From: an uncultured Oscillospiraceae bacterium
GTDB taxonomy: Bacteria > Bacillota > Clostridia > Oscillospirales > Oscillospiraceae
DNA: 64,000 bases
Reading direction: 5' to 3'
Assembly: GCA_934597255.1 (NCBI GenBank)
Contig: CAKTQV010000006.1
Coordinates: 74,102-138,101, forward strand
Every line of letters starts with the position of its first letter. Within the stretch, counting starts at the first letter, position 1. Both the position numbers and the translations under genes were made by a program. Under the pieces are notes generated by a model. The model made no database searches and was not told the origin of the DNA. It saw only the letters and a program-made list of their open reading frames with translations. This document shows positions 1 through 8,772 of the stretch, piece after piece.

Positions 1-44
1 ATTACAATGATTCGGCGTCAGCGGCACGGCCGCGCGCGATATCT

Positions 45-121
45 GCCCCAGTAGCTCAGCAGGATAGAGCGACCGCCTCCTAAGCGGTAGGTCGGAGGTT
101 CGAATCCCCTCTGGGGTGCCA
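45..121 (+). tRNA. tRNA-Arg (anticodon CCT)
   Basis: Full cloverleaf. The acceptor arm GCCCCAG pairs with CTGGGGT, the anticodon loop CTCCTAA carries CCT (reads AGG), and the T-loop is TTCGAAT. The 3' CCA is encoded (119-121). It is a single-gene unit followed directly by an intrinsic terminator. Its promoter would lie left of the window. Confidence 0.97.
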
Positions 122-126
122 AAAGG

Positions 127-162
127 AAAAGCCGAAAGCCCGGCAGGGCTTTCGGCTTTTTT
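127..162 (+). terminator. Rho-independent terminator of tRNA-Arg
   Basis: An 11-bp perfect stem (131-141 with 146-156) has a GGCA loop and is followed by six T. The A run on the left flank means it can also stop minus-strand transcripts of the membrane protein gene ending at 175. Confidence 0.9.
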
Positions 163-174
163 ATGCTTTGAGAT

Positions 175-1002
175 TCAGCCGGCGGCCGTCGGTTCTTCCG
201 GGGCCGTCGTCGGGTCGGGGGCCGGTTCCGGCGTTGGGTCCGGCGTGGGCTCGGGCGTCGGCTCCGGTGTAGGCTCGGGCGTCGGTTCCGGTGTGGCCGT
301 GGGCGCGGGGCTGAAAATGGCGTATATGCTGTGGTCGGACTGGATATCGCGGATCGTGACGCTGCCCGGCTCCTGCTGAACGCCGTCCACCAGAAGCTGG
401 CTGATGATATAGCCCTCGTCCGGCGTGACGGCAAAGCTCACATCGCTTCCCGCCTCGACCGTGACGAGCCCGTTGGGACTCACGCTGCCGCCGCTGCCGG
501 CCGTGACCGTGACCGTATAGGTCTTCACCGTGCTGGTGGGATCCGGCGCCGCCGTCTGCGGCGCGCTCGTCTGCACCGGCGGAAGACTGACTGTGGCCGC
601 CGGCGCCATCGTGGGGCTCGGCTCGCCGCCGCGGCCGGAAAAAACCGCGATCATGAGAACGACGATGACGGCGGCCGCCGCCAGTGCCCACACAAGCTTT
701 CCGCCGCCGCCCCGGGGCGCGGCACCCGGCGCTTTTTCCGCTTCCTCTCCGCCGTCCTCGATCTCCGGCGTTACCACGACGCGGCGGCGCGGCTCGGCGA
801 CAAGGATCTCCGGCCGCGGCGGCGCCACGAGCCGTTCCGGCTCCGTTTCGGCCGGCGGGGCCTCCGGCGCTTTCGGCGTCTCCGGGGCGGGCGTTTTCGG
901 TTCGTCGCTCAAAAAAGCGTCAAAATCAAAGCCGGCGGGGACCTCCGGCTCCTCCTTCTCCCACTCGTTATCCTTCTTCCATTCAAATTCCTGATCGGAC
1001 AT
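175..1002 (-). CDS. Membrane-anchored surface protein with InlB-type repeat and Pro-rich tail
   Basis: A 275-residue protein of unknown function. The cytoplasmic N-terminus of about 105 residues is acidic and Pro-rich. One transmembrane helix follows (LVWALAAAAVIVVLMIAVF). The outer part begins with a Thr/Pro linker and a single beta-rich module (YTVTVTAGSGGSVSPNG to HSIYAIF) that resembles the divergent InlB B-repeat / Flg_new_2 family. The C-terminus is a run of PTPEP units. ATG at 1002 is chosen over GTG at 1014 because AGGTAGG sits 11 bases upstream of the ATG and overlaps the GTG. It has no sortase motif, so the helix is the only visible anchor. A peptidoglycan-spanning role for the Pro tail is inference. 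Confidence 0.75.
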   Translation of the reverse strand: MSDQEFEWKKDNEWEKEEPEVPAGFDFDAFLSDEPKTPAPETPKAPEAPPAETEPERLVAPPRPEILVAEPRRRVVVTPEIEDGGEEAEKAPGAAPRGGGGKLVWALAAAAVIVVLMIAVFSGRGGEPSPTMAPAATVSLPPVQTSAPQTAAPDPTSTVKTYTVTVTAGSGGSVSPNGLVTVEAGSDVSFAVTPDEGYIISQLLVDGVQQEPGSVTIRDIQSDHSIYAIFSPAPTATPEPTPEPTPEPTPEPTPDPTPEPAPDPTTAPEEPTAAG

Positions 1003-1062
1003 CTGGATTTGCACCTACCTTTATGCGGCCGGATGTGTTACAATCGTTTCCGGGTGATCGAC

Positions 1063-1767
1063 ATGAATAAAAAAGCATTGATAAGCGGCGCGTCCCGCGG
1101 GATAGGCGCCGCCGCCGCCCGGCGGCTTGCCGCGGACGGCTGGGAGGTCTGGGTCAACTACAGCGCCAGCCGGGAAAAGGCCGAGACGCTGGCCGCGCAG
1201 ATCGGCGGCCGGGCCATACAGGCCGACGTGGCCGACGCGGCGCAGGTGAAAGCCATGTTTGAGCAGACCGGCCCGGTGGGGCTGCTGGTCTGCTGCGCCG
1301 GCGTGAGCGAATACGGACTTCTGACCGACATGACGTCCGAGAGCTGGCGGCGGCTGTTCGCCGTCAACGTGGACGGCGCCTTTCACTGCTGCCGCGAGGC
1401 GATCGGCGGAATGGTCCACGAGAAATCGGGCTGCATTATCCTGACAAGCTCCGTCTGGGGCGTATACGGCGCGAGCTGCGAGGCGGCGTATGCCGCGTCC
1501 AAGGGCGCGGTCATCGCGCTGGGCCGCTCGCTCGCCAAGGAGCTTGGCCCATCCGGCATCCGCGTCAACTGCGTCGCGCCCGGCGTGATCGAAACGGACA
1601 TGATGGCGCGCTTTACCGCAGAGGAAAAGGCCGCGCTGGCCGAGGATACCCCGCTGGGGCGGCTCGGCACGCCCGAGGACGTCGCGGAGCTGATCGCTTT
1701 TCTGGCCAGCCGCCGCGCCGGCTTTATTACCGGCCAGGTCATCGGCTGCGACGGGGGCTTTTCTTAA
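1063..1767 (+). CDS. SDR-family oxidoreductase (FabG-like)
   Basis: A 234-residue classical short-chain dehydrogenase, probably NADP-linked and reducing a 3-oxoacyl or similar carbonyl substrate. The cofactor motif GASRGIG is at 9-15. The active site has Ser130, Tyr143 and Lys147 (YAASK), and the family C-terminus ends in a CDGG segment. The usual NNAG motif is replaced by CCAG at 77-80, which is odd because the first Asn normally stabilises the central sheet. The ATG at 1063 starts the Rossmann fold directly, and only a weak GGGTGATC precedes it. Its stop codon overlaps that of the convergent lipid kinase. The true substrate cannot be read from sequence, and fabG itself is usually found in a fatty-acid cluster, which is absent here. 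Confidence 0.88.
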   Translation: MNKKALISGASRGIGAAAARRLAADGWEVWVNYSASREKAETLAAQIGGRAIQADVADAAQVKAMFEQTGPVGLLVCCAGVSEYGLLTDMTSESWRRLFAVNVDGAFHCCREAIGGMVHEKSGCIILTSSVWGVYGASCEAAYAASKGAVIALGRSLAKELGPSGIRVNCVAPGVIETDMMARFTAEEKAALAEDTPLGRLGTPEDVAELIAFLASRRAGFITGQVIGCDGGFS

Positions 1768-2717
1768 AGGAGCCGCGGCCGCCCCGTATCGAACGCGAGC
1801 CAGCGTCCCATCTGTCTGGATGGGGCGCTTTTGTTTTCCTCCGCCGGGACGATCAGACGCAGCTTTCGGTGCAGCACGTCCACGTTGGTGACCGTCCCCG
1901 CATCGTAGCGTTCGCCGTCCACGGTCCAGGTGCAGGGGCGGAGCGTTTCGACCGTCATGCCCGGCGCACGGATGAGATCGACGCATTCGTCGGTGTATTC
2001 GCCACCGACCAGATGCGTCACCGTGCCCTGCAGCTCGGCGAAGCTGTTCGGCTTTCGCACGAGAACCATATCCAGTATCCCGTCGTCCGGAAGGCTGTGG
2101 GAAAAGCTTTCGCCCATGGCCGTGGAATTGCAGATGGCCGCGAAGAAATAGTCGTCCTCCACAACGCTCGTTTCCGTCGTGACGCGGATGTGCTCCGCCT
2201 TCAGGCGCGACAGATCCTTGATCCCGCTGAGTATGTACGCGGCCAGACCGAGCGAATTTTTCAGATTCTGCGGCGTTTCATAGGCGACGGAGGTAAAAGC
2301 GCCGAGGTTGGCCGTGTTGATGGAGCAGCGGTCGCCGACGCGCATGACGTCCATATAATGCTCCACGCCGCCGGCGGCATCCTCCGCCGCGGACAGAACA
2401 TCCGGGGCAAAGCCCATCGACATGGCAAAGTCGTTCGTGCTGCCGGCCGGAATATAGCCCAGCGGCACCGAAAAACCGATCCTGGCAAGTCCGTTTACCG
2501 TTTCGGACAGCGTTCCGTCGCCGCCCATGCAGACGATGCGGTCGAATTCCGCGCCCTTTTCCGCGGCGGCTTCCATCGCGTCGCCGCTTTTCTGCGTCGG
2601 AAATTCCGTCACCGACCAGCCTTGTTCGCAGAACACGCGGTCGATGCTCTCGGCGTAGCGGCTGTACAGCCGGCGGCCGGAGACCGGATTGACGATGAAT
2701 AAAAGACGTTTGTTCAA
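1764..2717 (-). CDS. Diacylglycerol/lipid kinase family protein (DagK/YegS type)
   Basis: A 317-residue soluble lipid kinase-like protein. The N-terminus IVNPVSG and the nucleotide-binding MGGDGT at about residues 81-86 are diagnostic of the diacylglycerol kinase catalytic fold, and the length fits the DagK/YegS group. The probable role is phosphorylation of diacylglycerol or a related lipid, recycling it to phosphatidate. It lies 31 bases downstream of cdsA on the same strand, which fits: CdsA consumes phosphatidate. The start is TTG at 2717, preceded by AAGGAGG 11 bases upstream. The exact lipid substrate is not determined. Confidence 0.88.
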   Translation of the reverse strand: MNKRLLFIVNPVSGRRLYSRYAESIDRVFCEQGWSVTEFPTQKSGDAMEAAAEKGAEFDRIVCMGGDGTLSETVNGLARIGFSVPLGYIPAGSTNDFAMSMGFAPDVLSAAEDAAGGVEHYMDVMRVGDRCSINTANLGAFTSVAYETPQNLKNSLGLAAYILSGIKDLSRLKAEHIRVTTETSVVEDDYFFAAICNSTAMGESFSHSLPDDGILDMVLVRKPNSFAELQGTVTHLVGGEYTDECVDLIRAPGMTVETLRPCTWTVDGERYDAGTVTNVDVLHRKLRLIVPAEENKSAPSRQMGRWLAFDTGRPRLL

Positions 2718-2748
2718 AGCTGTATGTTCCTCCTTACGCCGCGCGGGA

Positions 2749-3549
2749 TCACAGCCAGCCGAACGCGTACAGGCACACCCAGCACACCGGCAGCGAGAAG
2801 AGCATCGAGTCCATTTTATCCATGATGCCGCCGTGTTCGCCGATGAGCCGGCTGTAGTCCTTCACGCCGCACATGCGCTTGATGAGCGAGGCGGCCAGAT
2901 CGCCTGCCTGGCCGAAGCTGGAGGCGATGAGCGCCGTGGCCATGCAGCACACGAGGCCCGGCCCGCCGAAGCCCCTGAGGATCAGATGCAGCAGCGCTCC
3001 GGCTGCGATGGAGAACAGCGCGCCGCCGATCGCGCCCTCCCAGGTCTTATGCGGCGAGACGGTCGGCGCGAGCTTGTGCCGGCCCAGCGCCCGCCCGGCA
3101 AACAGCGCCGCGGAATCGCAGCCCCAGGTGGACAGGATGCCGAGCGTGAGGATGATCGAAGCCTTTTCCGTTCCCGCCAGCGCCATCACGACGCCGTAGA
3201 AGAAAAACGGCCAGAGCATCCCGAAAAGCGTCCAGACGGCGTTTTTTGCGCCGAGAGCGGGACGGAGGATCACCCGGAACAGGCAGGCGAACGCCATCAG
3301 CCCGAACCACGTCAGCATCCAGATAATGTCCGCGCGCACCAGAACCAGCGCCAGCTGGCCCACCACATAGCAGGCCGGCACGGCATACTGGAACTCCACG
3401 TCCACATTTTTCAGTATTTTTGTCAGCTCATACACCGATGCAAGCGCCAGCGCCGCAAAAAACACCACGCGCGTCGCCCGGCAGAGCAATATGCAGCCGA
3501 AGGTCACGACCGTGATCGCCGCGCCCGGCAGGATCCTGCTTTTGAACAT
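2749..3549 (-). CDS. cdsA: Phosphatidate cytidylyltransferase
   Basis: A 266-residue polytopic membrane enzyme making CDP-diacylglycerol from phosphatidate and CTP, the branch point for phosphatidylglycerol and cardiolipin. The CdsA signature is intact near the C-terminus: SLIKR, then KDYSRLIGEHGGIMDKMDS with its metal-binding acidic residues. At least seven hydrophobic segments are visible. The ATG at 3549 is chosen because GGAGG lies seven bases upstream and the first membrane segment begins soon after. The open frame extends further upstream but without a ribosome site. It forms an operon with the downstream lipid kinase, driven from a promoter at 3572-3600. In many Firmicutes cdsA neighbours uppS and dxr; here it does not. 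Confidence 0.95.
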   Translation of the reverse strand: MFKSRILPGAAITVVTFGCILLCRATRVVFFAALALASVYELTKILKNVDVEFQYAVPACYVVGQLALVLVRADIIWMLTWFGLMAFACLFRVILRPALGAKNAVWTLFGMLWPFFFYGVVMALAGTEKASIILTLGILSTWGCDSAALFAGRALGRHKLAPTVSPHKTWEGAIGGALFSIAAGALLHLILRGFGGPGLVCCMATALIASSFGQAGDLAASLIKRMCGVKDYSRLIGEHGGIMDKMDSMLFSLPVCWVCLYAFGWL

Positions 3550-3571
3550 AATAAGCCTCCGATCTTTTTCC

Positions 3572-3600
3572 ATTATACACCGGCCGTCCCGGTGCGTAAA
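3572..3600 (-). promoter_or_regulatory. Sigma-A promoter of the cdsA-lipid kinase operon
   Basis: On the minus strand TTTACG, a 17-base spacer and TATAAT end 22 bases before the cdsA start. The site lies just outside the upstream acetyltransferase stop codon, so the lipid genes can be transcribed independently. Confidence 0.7.
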
Positions 3601-3607
3601 GAGCGCG

Positions 3608-4270
3608 TCAGCCGTACAGGGCCCGGCAGTTGTCCAGCTTTGCCTGTATGCCTGCGAACGCCCGGCACAGGGGATAGCCGTCGACGAACACATGGCTGAC
3701 CGTGATGTTCAGATGGACCTTTTTCCGGCCGTTTTCCTCCCGCCAGCGGTCGAAGCAGACCCGCGGCACCGACTGCGACGAGGGGTCGTCCGGGATGGGG
3801 TGGCACATGCCGTCCAGCGTCAGCCAGGGCACGCTGGTCAGGTATATCTCGTCCCAACTGTTTTCGGGATTGTAGCTCTTGTCCGGTACCGACTGCGCCC
3901 CATGCTTCAGCGAGTCCACCGCCCGGCGGGAAATGGCGCAGAATTCGGACAGGCTATCGCCCATCGGATGGCGGCAGTTGACGAACATGCCGGCGTCCGT
4001 CATGACGGTATAGGACGGATGGATGCGGTCGTAGACGATGGGCCGTCCGTCCAGCATGCGCATCCGAAGCTCCTCGACCTCGTTCATTCCTTCGTTGACG
4101 ATCCACGCCATGCAGGCGAAAAACGACCGCCCCGTTTCCTTGGCGAACGCCACCAGCTCCGTCACATCCATGTCCACGGTCACGCCGTAGCAGGGATTGG
4201 AAAAGCTGCGGAACCATTCATAGGTCGTCCGGCGGTTCCAGTTCGCCGTGTCGATCTCTCTGTAATTCAT
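3608..4270 (-). CDS. Chloramphenicol acetyltransferase-like protein
   Basis: A 220-residue member of the CAT fold family, which transfers acetyl from acetyl-CoA to a hydroxyl group and works as a trimer. Family features include the start NYREID..NWNRRTTYEWF, the FFACMAWIVNEGMNEVEELRMR stretch in which the substrate pocket forms, and the catalytic region SHVFVDGYP with its His. The length matches type A CATs (about 215-220). The first His of the usual HH is Ser here, while the catalytic His and the Asp-Gly are kept. Whether it acetylates chloramphenicol or another small molecule is unknown, since many clostridial paralogues are not proven resistance genes. It has its own promoter. Confidence 0.85.
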   Translation of the reverse strand: MNYREIDTANWNRRTTYEWFRSFSNPCYGVTVDMDVTELVAFAKETGRSFFACMAWIVNEGMNEVEELRMRMLDGRPIVYDRIHPSYTVMTDAGMFVNCRHPMGDSLSEFCAISRRAVDSLKHGAQSVPDKSYNPENSWDEIYLTSVPWLTLDGMCHPIPDDPSSQSVPRVCFDRWREENGRKKVHLNITVSHVFVDGYPLCRAFAGIQAKLDNCRALYG

Positions 4271-4364
4271 ATGTACTCTCCCGGATCATCGGCGGGGCGT
4301 CTGTACCCGCGGCCGGTTTTTCTCCATAAAGCGGAAGCGTTGGAGCCTCCGTCTGTATTCAAGA

Positions 4365-4393
4365 ATTATAGCGAATCGAAGTCCAAAAATCAA
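4365..4393 (-). promoter_or_regulatory. Sigma-A promoter of the CAT-like gene
   Basis: On the minus strand TTGATT, a 17-base spacer and a perfect TATAAT. The predicted transcript has a leader of about 88 bases containing a GGAGG far from the start codon. That leader length is compatible with leader-based control, but no regulatory structure was established. Confidence 0.65.
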
Positions 4394-4467
4394 GTGAGAC
4401 AGCCGTGTCGAAGCCGCCCGTGGGGGAGGCCGCCTTTCGGGGCGCGCGCCGGAGCCGCCGGGCGCGG

Positions 4468-5373
4468 TCAGCGGGTCAGCGAGCCGTAGGATTCGCGGAT
4501 AAGATCGATGAAGGCACGGACGGGCGGGGAGAGCTCCTTGCCCTTACGGATAAGGATGTTGACGGGCATTTCGATGTTCGGCACGCATTCCGACGGGCAG
4601 ATGATGGATTTGGCGTTGCTTGTGCGCGGGTCATCCTTGCCGAATACGCCGTTTGAAAACTGGCAGAGGAACACGCATTGATTGCTCGCAACGAGCGAGA
4701 GGATCAGCGATATCTCGGTGCCGGCATACAGAATGTCGGGTGTGAAGCCCGCCTCGCGGCAGAGCTTTTGCGTGATCTCGGACTGGGTGGGGTCGGTGTT
4801 GAAAAGCGCGAAGCGCTCGTGCGCAAACTCGCGCAGATGCGCGATCGGACGGCCCGAGAGCTGATGCGACGACGAGACGAGGATCAGCATGTGATCCGTA
4901 AACAGGGGAAGGCAGGTGAAATCGTCCGTGCCGATGAGCTTGTTTGAGATCGCAAAGTCGATGCTGTCCTTCTGCAGCAGCTCCAGCATGGCCTCATGAC
5001 TGCCGATGTCGTGCGTGATGGAGCAATTCGGATGGGACAGGATGAAGCGGGGGACAAGGTCATCGGTGATGCCGGGGCCGTAGGTGCAGTAGGACACGCG
5101 CCCCTGCCCGGATTCTTCGCCGTGCCGTATCTCTGTCAGCCCCCGCGACAGTTCGTTTTGTATGCGGATGACGTGGCGGAGAAAGGCGCGTCCGCTTTCG
5201 TTGAGCTGAATGCTGTTGCTGCTTCGCTGGAACAGCGGCACGCCGATCTCCTTTTCAAGACGCGAGATCGTCGCGCTCAGCGCGGGCTGCGAGATATGAA
5301 GCTGCTCGGCCGCCTTTGTGATGTGTTCATGCTCCGCGACGACGCGGAAATAATTCAGTTGGTTCAGTTCCAT
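4468..5373 (-). CDS. LysR-family transcriptional regulator
   Basis: A 301-residue LTTR. The N-terminal winged helix-turn-helix is typical (ELNQLNYFRVVAEHEHIT, then AAEQLHISQPALSATI), followed by a linker helix and a two-lobed periplasmic-binding-protein-like effector domain. It is transcribed divergently from the flavoprotein and peptide-importer genes across 166 bases, the standard arrangement for an LTTR controlling its neighbour. The effector is therefore probably a substrate or product of that cluster (inference). A TTAACA N18 CATTAT promoter is plausible on its own strand in the shared intergenic region. Confidence 0.93.
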   Translation of the reverse strand: MELNQLNYFRVVAEHEHITKAAEQLHISQPALSATISRLEKEIGVPLFQRSSNSIQLNESGRAFLRHVIRIQNELSRGLTEIRHGEESGQGRVSYCTYGPGITDDLVPRFILSHPNCSITHDIGSHEAMLELLQKDSIDFAISNKLIGTDDFTCLPLFTDHMLILVSSSHQLSGRPIAHLREFAHERFALFNTDPTQSEITQKLCREAGFTPDILYAGTEISLILSLVASNQCVFLCQFSNGVFGKDDPRTSNAKSIICPSECVPNIEMPVNILIRKGKELSPPVRAFIDLIRESYGSLTR

Positions 5374-5441
5374 GACAGACCTCCGAAAATAACCGAAGCG
5401 AGGTATAATGTTTAAGTTATGCTGCGGTTGTTAATTATATA

Positions 5442-5471
5442 TTGTACAAAAACATTTGTAAAGCGTAATAT
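5442..5471 (+). promoter_or_regulatory. Promoter of the flavoprotein/peptide ABC genes
   Basis: TTGTAC, an 18-base spacer and TAATAT lie about 70 bases upstream of the flavoprotein start, inside the AT-rich region shared with lysR. A LysR box is expected here, but no single T-N11-A dyad could be chosen with confidence. Confidence 0.5.
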
Positions 5472-5539
5472 ATTTTTAGAAAAAGAGACGGCAGGACAGG
5501 CTGCCGTCAAAACACAAGCAAAGTAAGAGGTGATTGCTC

Positions 5540-7051
5540 ATGGACTCCTTCGTTGAAGAAAGATCCTGCGATTTTGCCGTGATCGGCAGCGGAAGCGGCA
5601 TGGTCGCGGCGGCCAGGGCGGCAATGGCCGGGAAGAAGGTCATTGTGCTTGAAAAGACGAAAACCGTCGGCGGCGGAATGCTGTTTGCCAGCACGATGCG
5701 CACGTTCGGAAGCAAGTGGCAGAAAAAGCGCGGCCTGCCGGACGTGACGGCCAAATACGCCCGGAAAGCGCTGGACGAGTGCTTCTGGAAGATCGATCCG
5801 CTGCTCGTGTCCAATATCCTGAAGGGAACGGGCGAATTCTTCGACTGGATCTGCGAGGTCTGCGATTTCCCGGAGGATATGTTCACGGTCGGGCGCTATG
5901 TGTTCGACGATGAGGAGACGGGGCCGCTCGGCCCGCAGTGCGGCACGCAGCATAACGGTTTCGGCCGTATGGTCGTGCAGAAGCTTTACACGATGCGCGA
6001 GGAGCTTGGCTTTGAGGTGCTCACGGAGCACCGCGTCGTGGATCTGGAGCGCGAGGGCGGCCGGGTAACGGCGCTGATCGCCGACACGCCGAACGGCCGC
6101 GTGCGCGTTCGGTGCAGGGCCTGCCTTGTCGCGGCGGGAAGCTGGGTGAATAACCGTAAGTATACCGAGCGGCTGCTTCCGGGCTTTTTCGACGTGGACA
6201 TGGGGCCGTCGGCGCATACGAATCCCGCCTATACCGGCGACGCCATTGATCTGGCGGAGAAGGCGGGGGCGTTCGTGGATTACGACAGCTTCTGCCTGCG
6301 GCTGATGGGGCCGATGTACATTGTCAAGAACCGTACCTATTCGGGCATGACGGTGAACCCGTACAGCATTTCGGTGAACCTGCTCGGCAAGCGCTACACG
6401 AGCGAGCCGCTGATTGCGCACATGACGCAGTTTGACGGCGGCGCGGTGATCGGAGATCAGCCCAAGGGCAAGGTGTTTGCGATCTTTTCGGAGAATATCC
6501 TGCGCGCGGCGCTCGCGCTCGGCGACGTGGGGGCGGGTATCCCCGATCCCGTTCTGCGCGGACAGGCGCTGCCCGCCACCATCGAGGAGGCGCACGCCGA
6601 CATCGAGCAGGCGGCAAAAGACGGCTTGAAAAACTGCTTCCGGGCTGATACGCTTGAGGAGCTTGCGGCGCTCACGGGCATTGACGCCGAAGGCCTGGCC
6701 GAGACGGTGAGGGAATACAACGGCTATTGCCGCGACGGCTTCGATTGGGGCTTCTACAAGGAGGCGGAGAATCTGCTTCCGCTGACGGAGGGACCGTTCT
6801 ACGCGGTCAGCGGCTTCATGGCGACGGACGGTGCGTTCGGCGGCATCAAGGTCAACCCCGATATGCAGGCTTACGCCAGGGACGGCGGGCTTGTGGAAGG
6901 GCTTTACTGCGTGGGCGATTTTGCCTCCGGCCGCCATGTCAGCGTCTGGGGCACCGTCAAGCGTCAGTTTATCAACGACATGAACTGGGCGCTTACCGGC
7001 AGCTATATCGTCGGCGACCGGGTGGTCCGCTATCTCGACGCCAATGCTTAA
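5540..7051 (+). CDS. FAD-dependent oxidoreductase (fumarate reductase flavoprotein-like)
   Basis: A 503-residue cytosolic FAD_binding_2 family protein. A Rossmann FAD site is visible at the N-terminus (DFAVIGSGSGMVAAARAA, then VIVLEKTKTVGGGM), and the C-terminal FAD segment is GLYCVGDFASGRH. Relatives include fumarate, urocanate and steroid reductases or dehydrogenases, which reduce activated double bonds. It has no secretion signal, heme or FMN-binding domain, so its electron donor is another protein or NAD(P)H. ATG at 5540 follows AGAGGTG by seven bases; a TTG two codons earlier is less likely. The peptide importer starts 45 bases downstream, so the substrate may enter through that transporter. 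Substrate unknown. Confidence 0.82.
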   Translation: MDSFVEERSCDFAVIGSGSGMVAAARAAMAGKKVIVLEKTKTVGGGMLFASTMRTFGSKWQKKRGLPDVTAKYARKALDECFWKIDPLLVSNILKGTGEFFDWICEVCDFPEDMFTVGRYVFDDEETGPLGPQCGTQHNGFGRMVVQKLYTMREELGFEVLTEHRVVDLEREGGRVTALIADTPNGRVRVRCRACLVAAGSWVNNRKYTERLLPGFFDVDMGPSAHTNPAYTGDAIDLAEKAGAFVDYDSFCLRLMGPMYIVKNRTYSGMTVNPYSISVNLLGKRYTSEPLIAHMTQFDGGAVIGDQPKGKVFAIFSENILRAALALGDVGAGIPDPVLRGQALPATIEEAHADIEQAAKDGLKNCFRADTLEELAALTGIDAEGLAETVREYNGYCRDGFDWGFYKEAENLLPLTEGPFYAVSGFMATDGAFGGIKVNPDMQAYARDGGLVEGLYCVGDFASGRHVSVWGTVKRQFINDMNWALTGSYIVGDRVVRYLDANA

Positions 7052-7096
7052 AAATCAGTGCAACAAAAATTAAATGAAAAAGGAGAAGACAAGAAC

Positions 7097-8749
7097 ATGA
7101 AGAAATTAGCGCTCCTGCTTGCGCTCGTCATGCTGCTTTCGCTGGTTCTGACCGGCTGCGGCTCCTCCAAGACGACGGGCGAAACGACCAAGACCGAGAC
7201 GGAAAAGGCCACGGAGGAACCCGCGACCGCCGAGGAAACGGCCGGCGAAGCCTCCGGAGAGGCCTCCGGCGAGGCGCACGACAGCACGGTCGTGGCGGAA
7301 TCCCGCGGCGACAACACGCTGCGCGTGTTCCTGAGCGCCGAGCCGGGCAGCATCAACCCCCTGCAGACCACGACGACCGGCGACTGCAACTATGTTACGC
7401 AGTGCCTGTACGACACGCTCGTGCATTACAACGGCAAGACCGGCGAGCTTGAGCCGGGCGTTGCGACGGCCTGGGAGTGGGTGGACGACACGCACCTCAA
7501 GCTCACGCTCCGTGACGACGTTGTTGCCGCGGACGGCACGACGCTGACGGCGGACGACGTGCTTTACACCATCGATCGCGGCACGAACGGCGACGCGCAG
7601 AGCAACTGGCAGTATGTCGACGCCGCCGAGTGCAGCGCCGAGGACGAGCATACCGTCATCATCGGCCTGACCGAGACGCATCCGACCTTTGTTTCGCTGC
7701 TGGCCAATGTCATGTATGTCCCTTTGGTTGACGAATCCTCCGTGGAGACCAACGGCGGCTGGGACGCCTGCGTGCGCAGCCCGCTGTGCTCCACCGGCCC
7801 CTATCTCTTTGACGAGTGGGTCGACGGCGAGTATATCCGCCTGGTCCGCAACGACAATTACTGGGGCGACGCCGCCTACTATGACGAGATCATCTTCTCT
7901 TGGGTCTCTGACAGCACCTCCCGCGCGATGGCGGTCTCCGCCGGAGACGGCAACCTTGCCGTGGACCTCAACAGCCCGGATTACAATGCGCTTGACTCCT
8001 ATGGCAACTGCGTGGGCTATGTGACGCCGGCGAGCGGTACCTACTGCCTGTTCATGAACACCACGAACGAATATCTTAGCAACGCGCAGGTGCGCGAGGC
8101 CATCAAGCTTGCCATCGACGCGCAGGCCCTGCGGGCGGTCGGCGCCTCCGGTCTCGGCGAACTGGCCGATTCCGTTCTGCCCTCCACGAGCGCCTACTAC
8201 CACGGCGACGAGAGCTATACTCACGAGACCGATATCGAGCGTGCCAGAGAGCTGCTGGCCGAGGCCGGCTATCCGAACGGCTTTGAACTGAGCTTCCCGC
8301 TGCCGTCCTTCAACCAGACCGAGGGCGAGGTCATTCAGGCCTGCCTGAGCCAGATCGGCATCACGGTCAAGCTGGACGTCATGGAGTTCTTCAGCTATCT
8401 GAGCGTGTCGGACACCGGCGCGTATGACCTCGCGTATCAGGCGACCACGCCGACCGATGCGACGATGGTCCTCGGCTACTTCGATAACCGCATGGATCTG
8501 AACCTGCGCTACGGCGGTATTGTCGGCGGCTATGACGATCTCAACAAGATCATCGACGAGTGCCGCTATTCGACGGACAACGCGGCTCTTATGCAGGGCT
8601 GGTCGGACTTCCAGAATTATATCCGCGACAACAACCTTGTCATCCCCTGCTACGAGAAGAGCTATTTCTATGCGGCGGACACGGATTATGACTTCGACAT
8701 CACCGTGGACGGCATCATCAATCTGGCTCAGCTGACTCCCGCGAACTGA
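7097..8749 (+). CDS. Oligopeptide/dipeptide ABC transporter substrate-binding lipoprotein
   Basis: A 550-residue extracytoplasmic solute-binding protein of family 5 (DppA/OppA). It has a signal peptide with lipobox LTGC, lipid-anchored at Cys21. A Thr/Glu-rich linker containing GEASGEASGE precedes the mature domain. The binding-protein core begins around LRVFLSAEPGSINPL, and the family TGPYLFDEW segment is present. Ligands of this family include peptides, nickel chelates and other small molecules. AAAAGGAG precedes the ATG at 7097 by about 11 bases. It is followed by a strong hairpin and then the two permeases and two ATPases of the same importer. Confidence 0.93.
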   Translation: MKKLALLLALVMLLSLVLTGCGSSKTTGETTKTETEKATEEPATAEETAGEASGEASGEAHDSTVVAESRGDNTLRVFLSAEPGSINPLQTTTTGDCNYVTQCLYDTLVHYNGKTGELEPGVATAWEWVDDTHLKLTLRDDVVAADGTTLTADDVLYTIDRGTNGDAQSNWQYVDAAECSAEDEHTVIIGLTETHPTFVSLLANVMYVPLVDESSVETNGGWDACVRSPLCSTGPYLFDEWVDGEYIRLVRNDNYWGDAAYYDEIIFSWVSDSTSRAMAVSAGDGNLAVDLNSPDYNALDSYGNCVGYVTPASGTYCLFMNTTNEYLSNAQVREAIKLAIDAQALRAVGASGLGELADSVLPSTSAYYHGDESYTHETDIERARELLAEAGYPNGFELSFPLPSFNQTEGEVIQACLSQIGITVKLDVMEFFSYLSVSDTGAYDLAYQATTPTDATMVLGYFDNRMDLNLRYGGIVGGYDDLNKIIDECRYSTDNAALMQGWSDFQNYIRDNNLVIPCYEKSYFYAADTDYDFDITVDGIINLAQLTPAN

Positions 8750-8772
8750 TCGCGTCCAGAAAAAACGAAGGG

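Noticed and set aside
45..121. tRNA-Arg as an attachment site of an integrated element
   Set aside because: No integrase, direct repeat of the tRNA 3' end or composition shift was seen downstream.
3608..4270. Chloramphenicol resistance gene
   Set aside because: The CAT fold is clear, but clostridial members often lack drug activity and the first His of the HH motif is Ser; resistance is not claimed.
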